53,382 nucleotides of DNA from an uncultured Burkholderiales bacterium (GCA_903892175.1 CAITHK010000013.1:1-53382); one strand, 5' to 3'. Numbered from the stretch's first letter, positions 9,439 through 17,467 are shown. Numbers and translations are program-made. The notes: generated by a model from the sequence alone, not told the origin.

Positions 9439-10539
9439 ATGTTGCGCAAACCCATCGGCTGCTGGCTTGCACTCATGGCTGGTTTGGCCCTGGCCGTTTG
9501 TTCAGCGCCCAGCCACGCGGGTGCCAAACACCATGCCCGCCAGCACTTGCGTGCCATGCCTCGCGCCGCCACCGGCGCGCCCTTTGGCGCGACACCCGAG
9601 GTGCTGCAGCTGGCAGACAAGCTGGCCCAAGCCCACCAATTGCCTGCTGTCTGGGTGCGACAGCAACTCAGCAGCGCGCAGCAGTTGCGTGGCTTGCCCA
9701 AACTGGTGATGCCCCCTCCCGTCAGCACACCCAAGAACTGGCGCGCTTACCGTGAACGCTTCATCGAACCCAAGCGCATCAGCGCTGGCGTGGCCTTTTG
9801 GAACACCTACCGCAGCGCCTTAGAAAAAGCCGAGGCCACTTACGGCGTGCCTGCCGAGATGTTGGTCGGCATCTTGGGTGTCGAAACTTTTTACGGCCAG
9901 CACATGGGCCACTACCGAGTGCTGGATGCGCTGACCACCCTGGCCTTGGACTTTCCGCCAGAGCACCCCCGCGCGGCCGAACGCCAAGCTTTTTTTCAGT
10001 CCGAGTTGGGACACTTTTTGGTTCAGATGCGCCAGCTACCCGCGGGTGCCGCCCCCCTCAAAGGCAGCTTTGCAGGCGCCATGGGTTGGCCCCAATTCAT
10101 GCCTTCGAGTTGGGCCGAATTTGCGGTCGACTTTGATGGCGATGGCCGCATCGATTTGCTCAACAGCCCGGTTGACGCCATTGGTTCGGTGGCCCATTAC
10201 TTCCAAGCTTTTGGCTGGCAAACCGGCATGCCCACCCACTACCCCGTGGGCTTTGACGAATCGCGTTTGGACAAAAGCACGCTGCTGGCACCCGACATCT
10301 TGCCCTCCTTCAGCGTGCGCAGTTTCCAAGACAAAGGGGTGGTGCTGGACAACGTGGCACAACAACACCCAGGGCCCTTGGCGCTGGTGGAGCTCTTCAA
10401 TGGCGACGATGCGCCAAGCTATGTGGCGGGCACCGACAACTTTTATGTGGTGACGCGCTACAACTGGAGCAGTTATTACGCGCTCGCCGTGATTGAGTTG
10501 GGTATGGCAGTAAAGGCGCACATGGCATTACCTAATTAG
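9439..10539 (+). CDS. mltB: Membrane-bound lytic murein transglycosylase B
   Basis: Periplasmic peptidoglycan lyase forming 1,6-anhydromuramoyl ends. The N-terminus MLRKPIGCWLALMAGLALAVCSAPSHA is a signal peptide; no lipobox Cys follows it clearly, so it may be soluble or weakly anchored. The catalytic glutamate is in ILGVETFYG, and GAMGWPQFMPSSW and the FDGDGRIDLLNSPVDAIGSVAHYF segment are typical of MltB. The start is uncertain: ATG 9439 is preferred, and the track uses TTG 9412 in the same frame; neither has a strong Shine-Dalgarno. A degraded second copy of its last 80 bases occurs at 12561. Confidence 0.93.
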   Translation: MLRKPIGCWLALMAGLALAVCSAPSHAGAKHHARQHLRAMPRAATGAPFGATPEVLQLADKLAQAHQLPAVWVRQQLSSAQQLRGLPKLVMPPPVSTPKNWRAYRERFIEPKRISAGVAFWNTYRSALEKAEATYGVPAEMLVGILGVETFYGQHMGHYRVLDALTTLALDFPPEHPRAAERQAFFQSELGHFLVQMRQLPAGAAPLKGSFAGAMGWPQFMPSSWAEFAVDFDGDGRIDLLNSPVDAIGSVAHYFQAFGWQTGMPTHYPVGFDESRLDKSTLLAPDILPSFSVRSFQDKGVVLDNVAQQHPGPLALVELFNGDDAPSYVAGTDNFYVVTRYNWSSYYALAVIELGMAVKAHMALPN

Positions 10540-10742
10540 TGCCAATTGTGATGTTGAGAAATCTGCCACGCACAGAGCTCCGCGAATCGCTCACCCAAGA
10601 TCCTCGGCGCAATCACCTCACGCGAGCTGTCGCCTAGCCCATTGGTTCTAGTCGAATGAGCCGTTATTAAACAAATGCGGGATCTAAAATTGCGCAACCT
10701 TATTTGACGCGACAAACCTCGCATAACTGGAGACTGCAGATC
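10540..10742. other. Intergenic, left edge of the accessory island
   Basis: 203 bp between mltB and the channel-like gene. No gene is visible. TAAAAT at 10685-10690 is a possible -10, without a convincing -35. Confidence 0.4.
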
Positions 10743-11843
10743 ATGACCCAAGAGCTTTCGGGTGAAAGAAAAAATTTGCTGAAGTTATTGATGCTCGGCA
10801 TTTCGATTGCCTTCATTTTGCTCAGCGTGTTGTCAATCTTGATCGTCCAAGGTGAAAAAGACGTTTCCAACCGGAACCACGCGTTGCGCATGAGCCCGAC
10901 CGAAGTCGAGCCCGGCAAAACCCCACCCGACCCAATGCCCACCAACACAAATTTCACTGAGGTGAATATTGGCCTTTACTTAGACGGCATTGAAAACCTC
11001 TCCGTAAGAGATTCCAATTGGACACCGGCGTTTTATTTGTGGTTTCGCTGGAAGGGCGACAAATCGCTCGATCCCGGCAAGAACTTCAGACTTGTAGATG
11101 CCAAAGTCGATCGCAAAGAACTGGTAGAAACATACAGTGGCGACGATGGAGTAAATTATCAAATATACAAAATAATATCGCGCAATAGCAAATTCTTTAA
11201 CACGACACGGGTGCCACTGGATGATCACATGCTAAATATCTACGTGGAAGACTCTGTCAATGACGTGTCCAAACTGAGATATGTAGTGGATCCTGCCACA
11301 CAGGTCAGTTCACGCGTCAAAATTCCCGGCTACAACATCACGGGGTTCAGCACGGTCGTTAAGCCCCACACCTACAAGACCACCTATGGCGACCCGAGAG
11401 TAGCCGACAACACCAGAACCACATTCAGCGAATTCAATTTCGCACTCACCATCAAACGCAGTGGAATCGCCATCTACCTCAAGCTTTTCATCGGCTTGTT
11501 TGCTGGGGTTTTACTCACCATGTGCAGCTTTTTCATCCGCCCCTCGGATACAGGCCCGCGCTATGCGTTGCCCTCTGCCGCCTACTTTGGCGTCATTGCG
11601 AATGCGTACATGACCAACTCTTTGCTACCCCCTTCGAGTTATTTTGGATTGACAGATTTGGTCACGGGCATTGGCTTGTTTACGATTTCATTGTGCGTGG
11701 TCGCTTCGTTGGTTTCGGGCCACTACTATCTTCGGAAAAAAGAAGAAGAGTTTTCTCGACAAATTGATCAACTCTCCTGGCGCTTCATCGCCGCAGGTTT
11801 CCTGATTGTGAACATCATCCTGCCGGTGTGTGCGTTTTATTGA
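10743..11843 (+). CDS. Divergent pentameric ligand-gated ion channel (Cys-loop receptor) homologue
   Basis: I read this 366-residue membrane protein as a prokaryotic relative of GLIC/ELIC. ATG 10743 has GGAG upstream; the track start (TTG 10704) is less likely. Order: N-terminal membrane helix (12-36), an extracellular beta-sandwich-like part (70-235) with VNIGLYLDGIENL, the FYLWFRWKG strand and RVPLDDHMLNIYVED, which matches the FPxDxQxLxI hallmark at the Cys-loop position but without the cysteines. Then come four hydrophobic helices: M1 after FNFALTIKRS (242-265), M2 (272-291), the LLPPSSY M2-M3 linker, M3 (303-327) and M4 (345-364). Oddities: an uncleaved N-terminal helix in place of a signal peptide, an atypical M2, and AT-richer codon use than neighbours. 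Ligand and ion are unknown; a channel-like but non-conducting protein is possible. Confidence 0.72.
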   Translation: MTQELSGERKNLLKLLMLGISIAFILLSVLSILIVQGEKDVSNRNHALRMSPTEVEPGKTPPDPMPTNTNFTEVNIGLYLDGIENLSVRDSNWTPAFYLWFRWKGDKSLDPGKNFRLVDAKVDRKELVETYSGDDGVNYQIYKIISRNSKFFNTTRVPLDDHMLNIYVEDSVNDVSKLRYVVDPATQVSSRVKIPGYNITGFSTVVKPHTYKTTYGDPRVADNTRTTFSEFNFALTIKRSGIAIYLKLFIGLFAGVLLTMCSFFIRPSDTGPRYALPSAAYFGVIANAYMTNSLLPPSSYFGLTDLVTGIGLFTISLCVVASLVSGHYYLRKKEEEFSRQIDQLSWRFIAAGFLIVNIILPVCAFY

Positions 11844-11934
11844 GGGAGGTGACATTCGGCCATGGGGAAACTGACGAAGCCACTTCCCACTGGCAATGAT
11901 TGAGTGCGTGCAAGCGGTTAGACCGAATAGCGGT

Positions 11935-12192
11935 TTAAATTATTTGCAGTTCAGCGTGCGATAAAAGAGGGTGCTCATTATTTGGGTACATAACTTGGGG
12001 CATGGACTTCACGCACCACCGCGTCTTCGGCTGCATTCGTTGTGTGGTCGAAGCGTTGAGTGTGTCCTTGCCCTGCATGCCTTTACGCATCGCTTTGATT
12101 TGTTTCCACATCATCAGCACTTGCGGCTTTTGCCGCGTCAACAGCCAACGCAAACTGGCAAATGCCGCATACAAGGCCAACCAGCACAACAC
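11935..12192 (-). CDS. Small hypothetical ORF, unrecognised
   Basis: 85 codons with one hydrophobic N-terminal stretch (MLCWLALYAAFASLRWLL) and then a basic, polar tail. I recognise no family and see no clear ribosome-binding site. It lies between the channel homologue and an IS fragment and may be a gene fragment or noise. Confidence 0.22.
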   Translation of the reverse strand: MLCWLALYAAFASLRWLLTRQKPQVLMMWKQIKAMRKGMQGKDTLNASTTQRMQPKTRWCVKSMPQVMYPNNEHPLLSHAELQII

Positions 12193-12231
12193 ACCGATTG
12201 CTGACCCTGACCCGAAAATCTAGGCCACTCG

Positions 12232-12269
12232 AAAGTATAAAAATCTGGCTGGCATGATTTTCATACTTT
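12232..12269. repeat. Inverted repeat before the IS3 OrfA fragment
   Basis: AAAGTAT-A-AAAATC, a 10-base spacer, then GATTTT-C-ATACTTT: 13 of 14 positions pair. It lies 17 bp upstream of the transposase fragment start. It could be a remnant of an element end, a hairpin in its leader or an operator. Confidence 0.45.
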
Positions 12270-12286
12270 GGAAATGAGAGCATGCC

Positions 12287-12430
12287 ATGAAGATAAGCAG
12301 GTTTCCGGAAAAGAAGATCGCATTTGCGACCAAACAATCTGAGCTGGGCACCAAGGTCGACGAAATCTGTCGCATGATGGGTATCAAAGATGCCACGATC
12401 TACAAATGGAGTCAGAGTAGGCAGGGCTGA
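12287..12430 (+). pseudogene. Truncated IS3-family transposase OrfA (N-terminal helix-turn-helix only)
   Basis: A 47-codon ORF, too short for the ORF track: MKISRFPEKKIAFATKQSELG, then a helix-turn-helix with ICRMMGIKDATIYKW and a stop right after. This is the N-terminus of IS3-type OrfA proteins (MKxSRFTEEQI...GISEATFYxWK), which usually run 85-100 residues. The coiled-coil half and the whole OrfB integrase are absent, so it is a dead remnant. It shows that mobile DNA has passed through this gap. Confidence 0.78.
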
Positions 12431-12560
12431 TATCTGCCCCGCGGAATCAAAGCTCCAAGGCGATTGACTCGCTAGGGCTCACGGCCATCCATTTTTATGG
12501 AAGTTCAAACATAGTTTTAAAAAATATGTGAGTATTTTCAAACCGTAAAATAAACCTTTG

Positions 12561-12643
12561 AAACGCTTTTACAACTGGTGCAGTTATTACGCCTTGGCTT
12601 CATCGAATTGGGACAAGCTGTCAAAGCGGCCATACCCCATTGA
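12561..12643 (+). pseudogene. Degraded second copy of the mltB 3' end
   Basis: The segment TTTTACAACTGG...AGTTATTACGCC parallels the last codons of mltB at 10453-10539. Translation begins NWCSYYALA as in mltB NWSSYYALA, and after a frame shift continues IELGQAVKAAIPH then a stop, against IELGMAVKAHMALPN. It ends 10 bp before the TIGR02450 gene. I interpret it as the original mltB tail, displaced when the island was inserted. Confidence 0.62.
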
Positions 12644-12652
12644 ACTGCCACC

Positions 12653-12874
12653 ATGAACCCGTTGAATCCTAAAAAATTGCACCTGACCAAGTGGACGGCA
12701 GTGCAACCCGTGGCCAAGCAAAAACACTTCTTGGTCAGTCGGGTGATTCAACCCGAGTTACCCACCGACCCGATTGTGTCGGTGGAAATCGAAGCTGTGT
12801 TTTCAAAAGCCACACGGATCATTGCGTGGCGTGATCTGCAAGACGACGCAGTCTGGCGGCAGGGCTGGGTTTGA
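12653..12874 (+). CDS. TIGR02450-type Trp-rich small protein (DUF2389)
   Basis: 73 residues with the family layout: MNPLNPKKLHLTKWTAVQPVAKQKHFLVSRVI at the start, VEIEAVFSKATRIIAWRDLQD in the middle and a terminal WRQGWV. The protein appears complete. The function of the family is unknown; it is small, soluble and common in gamma- and betaproteobacteria. It stands directly behind the displaced mltB tail, which suggests mltB and this gene were once adjacent. Confidence 0.82.
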   Translation: MNPLNPKKLHLTKWTAVQPVAKQKHFLVSRVIQPELPTDPIVSVEIEAVFSKATRIIAWRDLQDDAVWRQGWV

Positions 12875-12933
12875 GACAGATCGAGAGATCTCGAGCACTC
12901 CCAGATACTCATCCTGTATGTGCGTGTTGGCCA

Positions 12934-13323
12934 TTAGCCCTTTAAAGGAGAGATCTGGCCGCGAATCCAAGTTGCCAGGGCATCTTCACTGAGGTCGCCT
13001 GCAGCAAGCGACAAGATCGTTTGAGTGGCCTCGGGCTGCGAGGCGGTGAGGCGGTAGCCGTTCAGACGCAAAGACAAACCTAGCGCTAAAAAAGCAGTCC
13101 TCTTTTTGCCATCGGCGAAGGGGTGGTTTTTTGCCAATCCAAAAGCATAAGCGGCAGCAATATCAGCCACATCCGGCGAGCCGTAATGAGCCAGTTGTTC
13201 TGGGCGTGAAAGCGCGCTGCCCAGTAGGCCTTCATCACGCAAACCTGCAAGACCTCCAAACTGCACCAAACACATGGCGTGTAAACGCACCAATGCTTCG
13301 CGCTGTATCCACCGCCATTGCAT
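12934..13323 (-). CDS. doc: Death-on-curing (Doc/Fic-fold) toxin of a type II toxin-antitoxin pair
   Basis: 129 residues. The Fic/Doc core is NHPFADGKKRTAFLAL, matching HxFxxGNKR except that the Asn is Lys. The N-terminal WRWIQREALVRLHA...GGLAGLRDEGLLGSALSRPEQL is typical of chromosomal Doc proteins. Doc toxins phosphorylate elongation factor Tu and arrest translation. Its ATG (13323) shares one base with the antitoxin stop (TGATG), the usual coupling in such pairs. The altered core residue means toxicity should not be taken for granted. Confidence 0.9.
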   Translation of the reverse strand: MQWRWIQREALVRLHAMCLVQFGGLAGLRDEGLLGSALSRPEQLAHYGSPDVADIAAAYAFGLAKNHPFADGKKRTAFLALGLSLRLNGYRLTASQPEATQTILSLAAGDLSEDALATWIRGQISPLKG

Positions 13324-13547
13324 CACTTGGCCAGCACTTTGAATGTTTCGCGGAATTCATTCATAAATGCTTGCCCCATAGCAATTTCAGCCTCAAGTTC
13401 CGCGTTGTAGGGGGACACCTCAAGCCCGTTCGGCGAAAGCGTTGCATAAAGCGTGTCCCCTTTCGTCACGTGCAAGTGATTGGTAATTTCCTTTGGCAAA
13501 ATCACGCCTAAAGAATTGCCGATTTGAGTCACACGAAGTGGCTGCAT
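13323..13547 (-). CDS. AbrB/MazE/SpoVT-type antitoxin
   Basis: 74 residues. The N-terminal swapped-hairpin DNA-binding domain reads LRVTQIGNSLGVILPKEI and the acidic C-terminal part (AELEAEIAMGQAFMNEFRETF) would wrap the toxin. ATG 13547 is chosen because AGGAG lies 7 bases upstream; the track start at 13568 is a TTG before that site. It precedes and overlaps doc, so the operon order is antitoxin-toxin. It probably autoregulates through the inverted repeat at 13574-13593. Pairing an AbrB-type protein, not Phd, with Doc is known but less classical. Confidence 0.88.
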   Translation of the reverse strand: MQPLRVTQIGNSLGVILPKEITNHLHVTKGDTLYATLSPNGLEVSPYNAELEAEIAMGQAFMNEFRETFKVLAK

Positions 13548-13573
13548 GGTGAGCTCCTGATGCTGCAATGGTT

Positions 13574-13593
13574 GTTATAACCGAAATTATAAC
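13574..13593 (-). promoter_or_regulatory. Promoter/operator of the toxin-antitoxin pair
   Basis: GTTATAA-CCGAAA-TTATAAC is a 7-6-7 inverted repeat. On the minus strand it contains TATAAT, a perfect -10, about 40 bp before the antitoxin start. Autorepression by the antitoxin-toxin complex at this site is expected. Confidence 0.6.
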
Positions 13594-13933
13594 GGCAACG
13601 TTTTTCAACAAAAGGCCGGCAGTGATCCCTGGTGCACAAGTTTTGAGCAGGGTCACGCCGTCAGTCGGCGAAACCCAACAGGAGGGTGGGGTAGCCAAGC
13701 ATTGGCACTGCACATCAACAAGCCAGCCATGAAAACAGTTGTTGTTCTCGCTAGAAATTGAATCACGTTTTTAATCGTGATATTTGAATGCTAAAGCCTC
13801 TTTTTTTTAACAGTCTCTTCAGGCCATTCTTTCCATGAAAAACGTCACAATTCAACCGCGTCAGGCAAAGTTGCCCCATCCAATGCTGTTCACCGATTCA
13901 GGTGACTAGGCCAAGAACGCACTGAAGTCACAC
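13594..13933. other. Intergenic before the acyltransferase gene
   Basis: About 340 bp without a supported gene. It contains ATCACG-TTTTTAAT-CGTGAT (13762-13781), a perfect 6-bp-arm inverted repeat that could be a regulator site, and a T-rich tract at about 13801. A 24-codon reading frame starting MKNVTIQPRQ at 13836 is too short to judge. Confidence 0.4.
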
Positions 13934-15847
13934 ATGCACTCCGATCCGCCCACCCCCTCCACAGCCGCCACGCACGACATGCGCTACCGGCAAGACATTG
14001 ACGGTTTGCGCGCGGTCGCTGTGTTGTCGGTCATTTTTTTCCACCTCAACCCGGCTTGGGCCAGCGGTGGGTTTGTCGGTGTTGATCTGTTTTTTGTCAT
14101 CAGCGGCTTTTTGATCACCAGCCAAATTCGCCAAGAGTTGGTGCTGCACACCTTCACCCTCAAGAGTTTTTACCTGCGCCGGATTCGTCGCATTGCGCCG
14201 CCACTGCTGGCCATGCTGATGGCCGTCTGCGCCGTGGCCTGGTGGCTGTTGGCGCCCGAGGACCTGCGGTCGTTGGCTTACTCGCTGGTAGTCCAACCCC
14301 TGTCTTTGCAAAACCTGGTGTTTTTGTCGGAGGGCAATTACTTTCGGGGCAGCGAAACCAAAGCGCTGCTGCACACCTGGAGTTTGGCTGTTGAAGAGCA
14401 GTTCTACCTGTTTTGGCCTCTGTTGCTGGTTTGGCTGCATCGGTTCTCGTTCAAGGCTTGGATAGCCGTTGCGTGCGGTCTGATCCTGGCGTCGTTTTAC
14501 CTGAGCGCCACCCTGAGCTTGAGCGAGCCACAAGCTGCTTTTTTCTTGATCTTCACGCGCACCTGGGAGCTGGGGCTGGGCGGTCTGGCGGCGGTCTGGC
14601 GCTTGCACTGGGGGCACACGCAGCGCCCCAGCCCTTGGCTGCGCGAAACACTGGGGTGGGCCAGCATGGCCGCTCTGGCCTATGGCATCTTCTTCATTGA
14701 CGCCACGATGCCCTTCCCTGGACAAATCGCGCTCGTGCCCGTCTTGGGGGCGTGTGTGGTGGTGCTGCTGGGTGGTTCGTCGGACAGCGCCCTGAGCAAG
14801 TTGTTGTCGCGCCCAAGCTTGGTGGCGATTGGCCTGATCTCTTACCCCTTGTATTTGTGGCACTGGCCGCTGCTGGTGTTCATGCAGCACCTGCAGCTCA
14901 AGCCCACAGATGTGCTGCCATTCATGGGCTTTTGGTTGGCCGCTTTGGCGCTGGCCTACGCCAGCTTTCGGTGGCTAGAGCTGCCGATTCGGCGCAAGCG
15001 CTGGCTCGCCTCCTCCCGCAGCTTGCTCAAGGCTGTGGCGGCCGGCTTTGTGTTGGTCACGGCATTTGCCCTTCACGTCGTCACTACCGACGGCGCGGCT
15101 TACCGTTATGCCGAACAACCCCGCGCATTTTTGACGGCCCGCATTCAGTCTTACACCAAGCGCTGCGAGGTCTCTGCACGCCTGGTCGATCTGCGCTCCC
15201 CCATTTGCCATCACCACGAGAACCCCGCCAACCCTCACAAAGTGCTGCTGTGGGGCAACAGCCACGCCAGCATGTTGATTCCCATGCTCGACCAACTGGC
15301 CAAAGACCACCAGAGCAGCTTGTATGTCAACACCAAAAACACCCGACCGCTGCTGGAGGTAGACACCTCCAACCGAGAAGTGTTTCACAAGGTGATGGCC
15401 AAGGCACAAGCCCTGTCGATCACCCAAGTTGTGTTGGCTTCTTCATGGCAGGGTTTGGACAACCCCGTGTTGGAGCAGCAACTGGTCCAGGCCGTGGCCG
15501 AGTTGACCCAACACCACATGGCCGTGTGGTTGGTGGTGGACACACCGGGTGGAGAGGCGCTGGACCCGATGACCGCGTATGCCAAGCAACCCAAGCATCC
15601 TCAGGTCGGCAGCGTGTCATGGGGGCACTACAACCAAACCAGCCGACAGATGGAACTGGCTGTGTTTCAACGTTTGGTTGATAAATTTCCAAACGTGCGC
15701 ATCATCGACACCTCTGGCGTTTTTTGTGACGCCACGCAATGCTGGGGCGGACGAGGGGGCGAGGTGTGGTACCGCGATGCCACCCACCTCAACAACGCAG
15801 GGGCTCGGGCCATGGCGTCTTACTTTGTGCCGGTCTTTCAGCCCTGA
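13934..15847 (+). CDS. OafA/YrhL-like acyltransferase with C-terminal SGNH domain
   Basis: Integral membrane O-acyltransferase of 637 residues that would acetylate a surface glycan (O-antigen, capsule or peptidoglycan). The N-terminal acyltransferase-3 domain of about ten helices begins YRQDIDGLRAVAVLSVIFFHL and has the FFVISGFLI and WSLAVEEQFYLFWP blocks. The C-terminal periplasmic SGNH domain has LLWGNSHASML (Ser and Asn blocks) and the terminal YRDATHLNNAGA (Asp and His). Start at ATG 13934; ATG 13979 is possible. It stands alone next to accessory DNA, so the surface decoration may be strain-specific. Confidence 0.92.
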   Translation: MHSDPPTPSTAATHDMRYRQDIDGLRAVAVLSVIFFHLNPAWASGGFVGVDLFFVISGFLITSQIRQELVLHTFTLKSFYLRRIRRIAPPLLAMLMAVCAVAWWLLAPEDLRSLAYSLVVQPLSLQNLVFLSEGNYFRGSETKALLHTWSLAVEEQFYLFWPLLLVWLHRFSFKAWIAVACGLILASFYLSATLSLSEPQAAFFLIFTRTWELGLGGLAAVWRLHWGHTQRPSPWLRETLGWASMAALAYGIFFIDATMPFPGQIALVPVLGACVVVLLGGSSDSALSKLLSRPSLVAIGLISYPLYLWHWPLLVFMQHLQLKPTDVLPFMGFWLAALALAYASFRWLELPIRRKRWLASSRSLLKAVAAGFVLVTAFALHVVTTDGAAYRYAEQPRAFLTARIQSYTKRCEVSARLVDLRSPICHHHENPANPHKVLLWGNSHASMLIPMLDQLAKDHQSSLYVNTKNTRPLLEVDTSNREVFHKVMAKAQALSITQVVLASSWQGLDNPVLEQQLVQAVAELTQHHMAVWLVVDTPGGEALDPMTAYAKQPKHPQVGSVSWGHYNQTSRQMELAVFQRLVDKFPNVRIIDTSGVFCDATQCWGGRGGEVWYRDATHLNNAGARAMASYFVPVFQP

Positions 15848-15867
15848 GCAGACTGCTCATGGCGACC

Positions 15868-16995
15868 TCACACTTTTGAGGACTGTTGCAAGGCCCACTG
15901 CACCTGCTCGCGCACCACGTCGCTGCGGTGGGTGAGGTGCGGCACCAAGGCCTGGCGCAAGCTTGCCGAATCTGCGACGCGCAAGGCGTTGCCTGCGGCC
16001 AAGGCCAGGTTGCGCAGCCAGCGCGCGTGCCCAATTCGGCGAATGGCACTGCCTTGGGTGCGCTGCAAAAACTCGGCTTCGGTCCACCCCAGCCATTGGT
16101 CCAGGCCCTGGTCCACCAAGCCCTCACGCACATCGAAGTCGGCCAAGCTGGCGGTTTGCGCATACTTGTTCCAGGGACAGGCCAATTGGCAGTCGTCACA
16201 GCCGTACACATGGTTGCCGACCAAGGGACGCAAGTCCTCTGGAATGGGCCCCGCATGCTCAATCGTGAGGTAAGAAATGCAACGCCGCGCATCCACCACG
16301 CCCGGCGCCACGATGGCTTGAGTGGGGCAGACATCGATACAGGCGCTGCACTGGCCGCAATGCGCACTCACCGGGGCGCTGGCAGGCAGGGGCAGATTGA
16401 GGTAAATCTCACCCAAGAAGAACATCGAGCCGGCCTCGCGGTTGAGCACCAAGCTGTGCTTACCCCGCCAACCTTGGCCGCTGCGGGTGGCCAACTCTGC
16501 TTCGAGCACCGGAGCAGAGTCAGTGAAGGCGCGGTACTGCAAAGGGCGGGGCTCGGGGTTGTGGGCGCGCAAGTGGGCGTCAATCTGTTGGGCCAAGGTG
16601 TCAAGCCGCGCGCGCAGCACCTTGTGGTAATCACGCCCCCGGGCATAGACCGAGACCACGCCTTGCTGCGGGCTGCGCAAGCGCTGCCATTCCAACGCCT
16701 GCCAGTCCGACGAAGTGTCGCGCGGCAGGTAGTTCATGCGGGCCGTCACCACGCTCACGGTACCGGGCACCAGCTCTGCGGGTCGCGCGCGCTTCATGCC
16801 GTGGCGGGCCATGTAGTCCATCTCACCATGGAAATTTTGGGCCAGCCAGTCGCGCAAACCCGGCTCAGCCGAAGACAAATCCACAGGGGCCACCGCAATT
16901 TGGGAAAATCCAAGGGACTGAGCCCAAATCTGCATCTGCGACAGCAACAATGTGTGGTGGTTCGACAACCGTAATTCCTTGAACAATGTGTCCAT
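15868..16995 (-). CDS. queG: Epoxyqueuosine reductase
   Basis: Cobalamin-dependent iron-sulfur enzyme making the last step of queuosine in tRNA (epoxyqueuosine to queuosine). 375 residues from ATG 16995, supported by GAGGG 9 bases upstream; the track start (17031) lies inside tsaE. Two [4Fe-4S] motifs are visible: CGQCSACIDVCP and GCDDCQLACPWNK. The DUF1730-type N-terminus (FHGEMDYMARH) and the HEAT-like C-terminus are present. It converges on the acyltransferase gene (20-bp gap), and its start overlaps that of divergent tsaE. Confidence 0.95.
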   Translation of the reverse strand: MDTLFKELRLSNHHTLLLSQMQIWAQSLGFSQIAVAPVDLSSAEPGLRDWLAQNFHGEMDYMARHGMKRARPAELVPGTVSVVTARMNYLPRDTSSDWQALEWQRLRSPQQGVVSVYARGRDYHKVLRARLDTLAQQIDAHLRAHNPEPRPLQYRAFTDSAPVLEAELATRSGQGWRGKHSLVLNREAGSMFFLGEIYLNLPLPASAPVSAHCGQCSACIDVCPTQAIVAPGVVDARRCISYLTIEHAGPIPEDLRPLVGNHVYGCDDCQLACPWNKYAQTASLADFDVREGLVDQGLDQWLGWTEAEFLQRTQGSAIRRIGHARWLRNLALAAGNALRVADSASLRQALVPHLTHRSDVVREQVQWALQQSSKV

Positions 16996-17467
16996 TGTAA
17001 AAACCCTCACCTGGCCCGACGAAGCCGCCACCCAAGCCTTTGCGGAGCAACTGGCGGCAACCCTGTCTGCCGATCACCTGCCCCATGCGTGCATTGCCCT
17101 GCATGGGGACTTGGGGGCGGGCAAAACCACGTTCGTGCGCCATCTGCTGCGCGCCCTGGGCGTGACAGGACGCATCAAAAGCCCCACCTATGCCGTGGTC
17201 GAGCCCTACGAGGTGACACGCTTGGCCAACCCGTGGCCAATCTGGCACTTTGACTTTTACCGATTCAGCGACCCGCGCGAATGGGAGGACGCGGGCTTTC
17301 GCGATATCTTTGCCAGCCCCGGCTTGAAACTGTGTGAATGGCCCGAACACGCCAGTGGCGTGATGCCCACGCCCGACCTGGACCTGCACTTGCAGGTCGA
17401 CACCGACACGCAGCGTCAGGTCACGCTGCATGCCAACACGCCCCAGGGCGCGGCCTTGCTGGCATGA
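16988..17467 (+). CDS. tsaE: tRNA threonylcarbamoyladenosine biosynthesis ATPase TsaE
   Basis: ATPase of the TsaBDE complex that makes t6A37 in ANN-decoding tRNAs; TsaD is also in this window. About 159 residues. The P-loop is GDLGAGKTTFVRHLLRALG, followed by KSPTYAVVEPY and WHFDFYRFSDPREWEDAGF, all typical. The likely start is GTG 16988; the track start at 16952 would overlap queG far more. It has no visible Shine-Dalgarno. Its stop overlaps amiC by four bases (ATGA), so the two are translationally coupled. Confidence 0.93.
   Translation: MSIVKTLTWPDEAATQAFAEQLAATLSADHLPHACIALHGDLGAGKTTFVRHLLRALGVTGRIKSPTYAVVEPYEVTRLANPWPIWHFDFYRFSDPREWEDAGFRDIFASPGLKLCEWPEHASGVMPTPDLDLHLQVDTDTQRQVTLHANTPQGAALLA

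Larger units (their letters stand above)
11844..12286. other. Island spacer with no convincing gene
   Basis: About 440 bp between the channel homologue and the IS remnant. It holds one short minus-strand ORF (11935-12192, listed separately) and an inverted repeat at 12232-12269. Nothing else is supported. Confidence 0.4.

Noticed and set aside
12287-12430. A complete insertion sequence at the OrfA fragment
   Set aside because: Only the helix-turn-helix part is present; no OrfB, no terminal repeats of the right type and no target duplication found.
13928-14890. Minus-strand ORF of 320 codons opposite the acyltransferase
   Set aside because: Gln/Arg/Pro-rich shadow; the plus strand carries a complete OafA-like protein.
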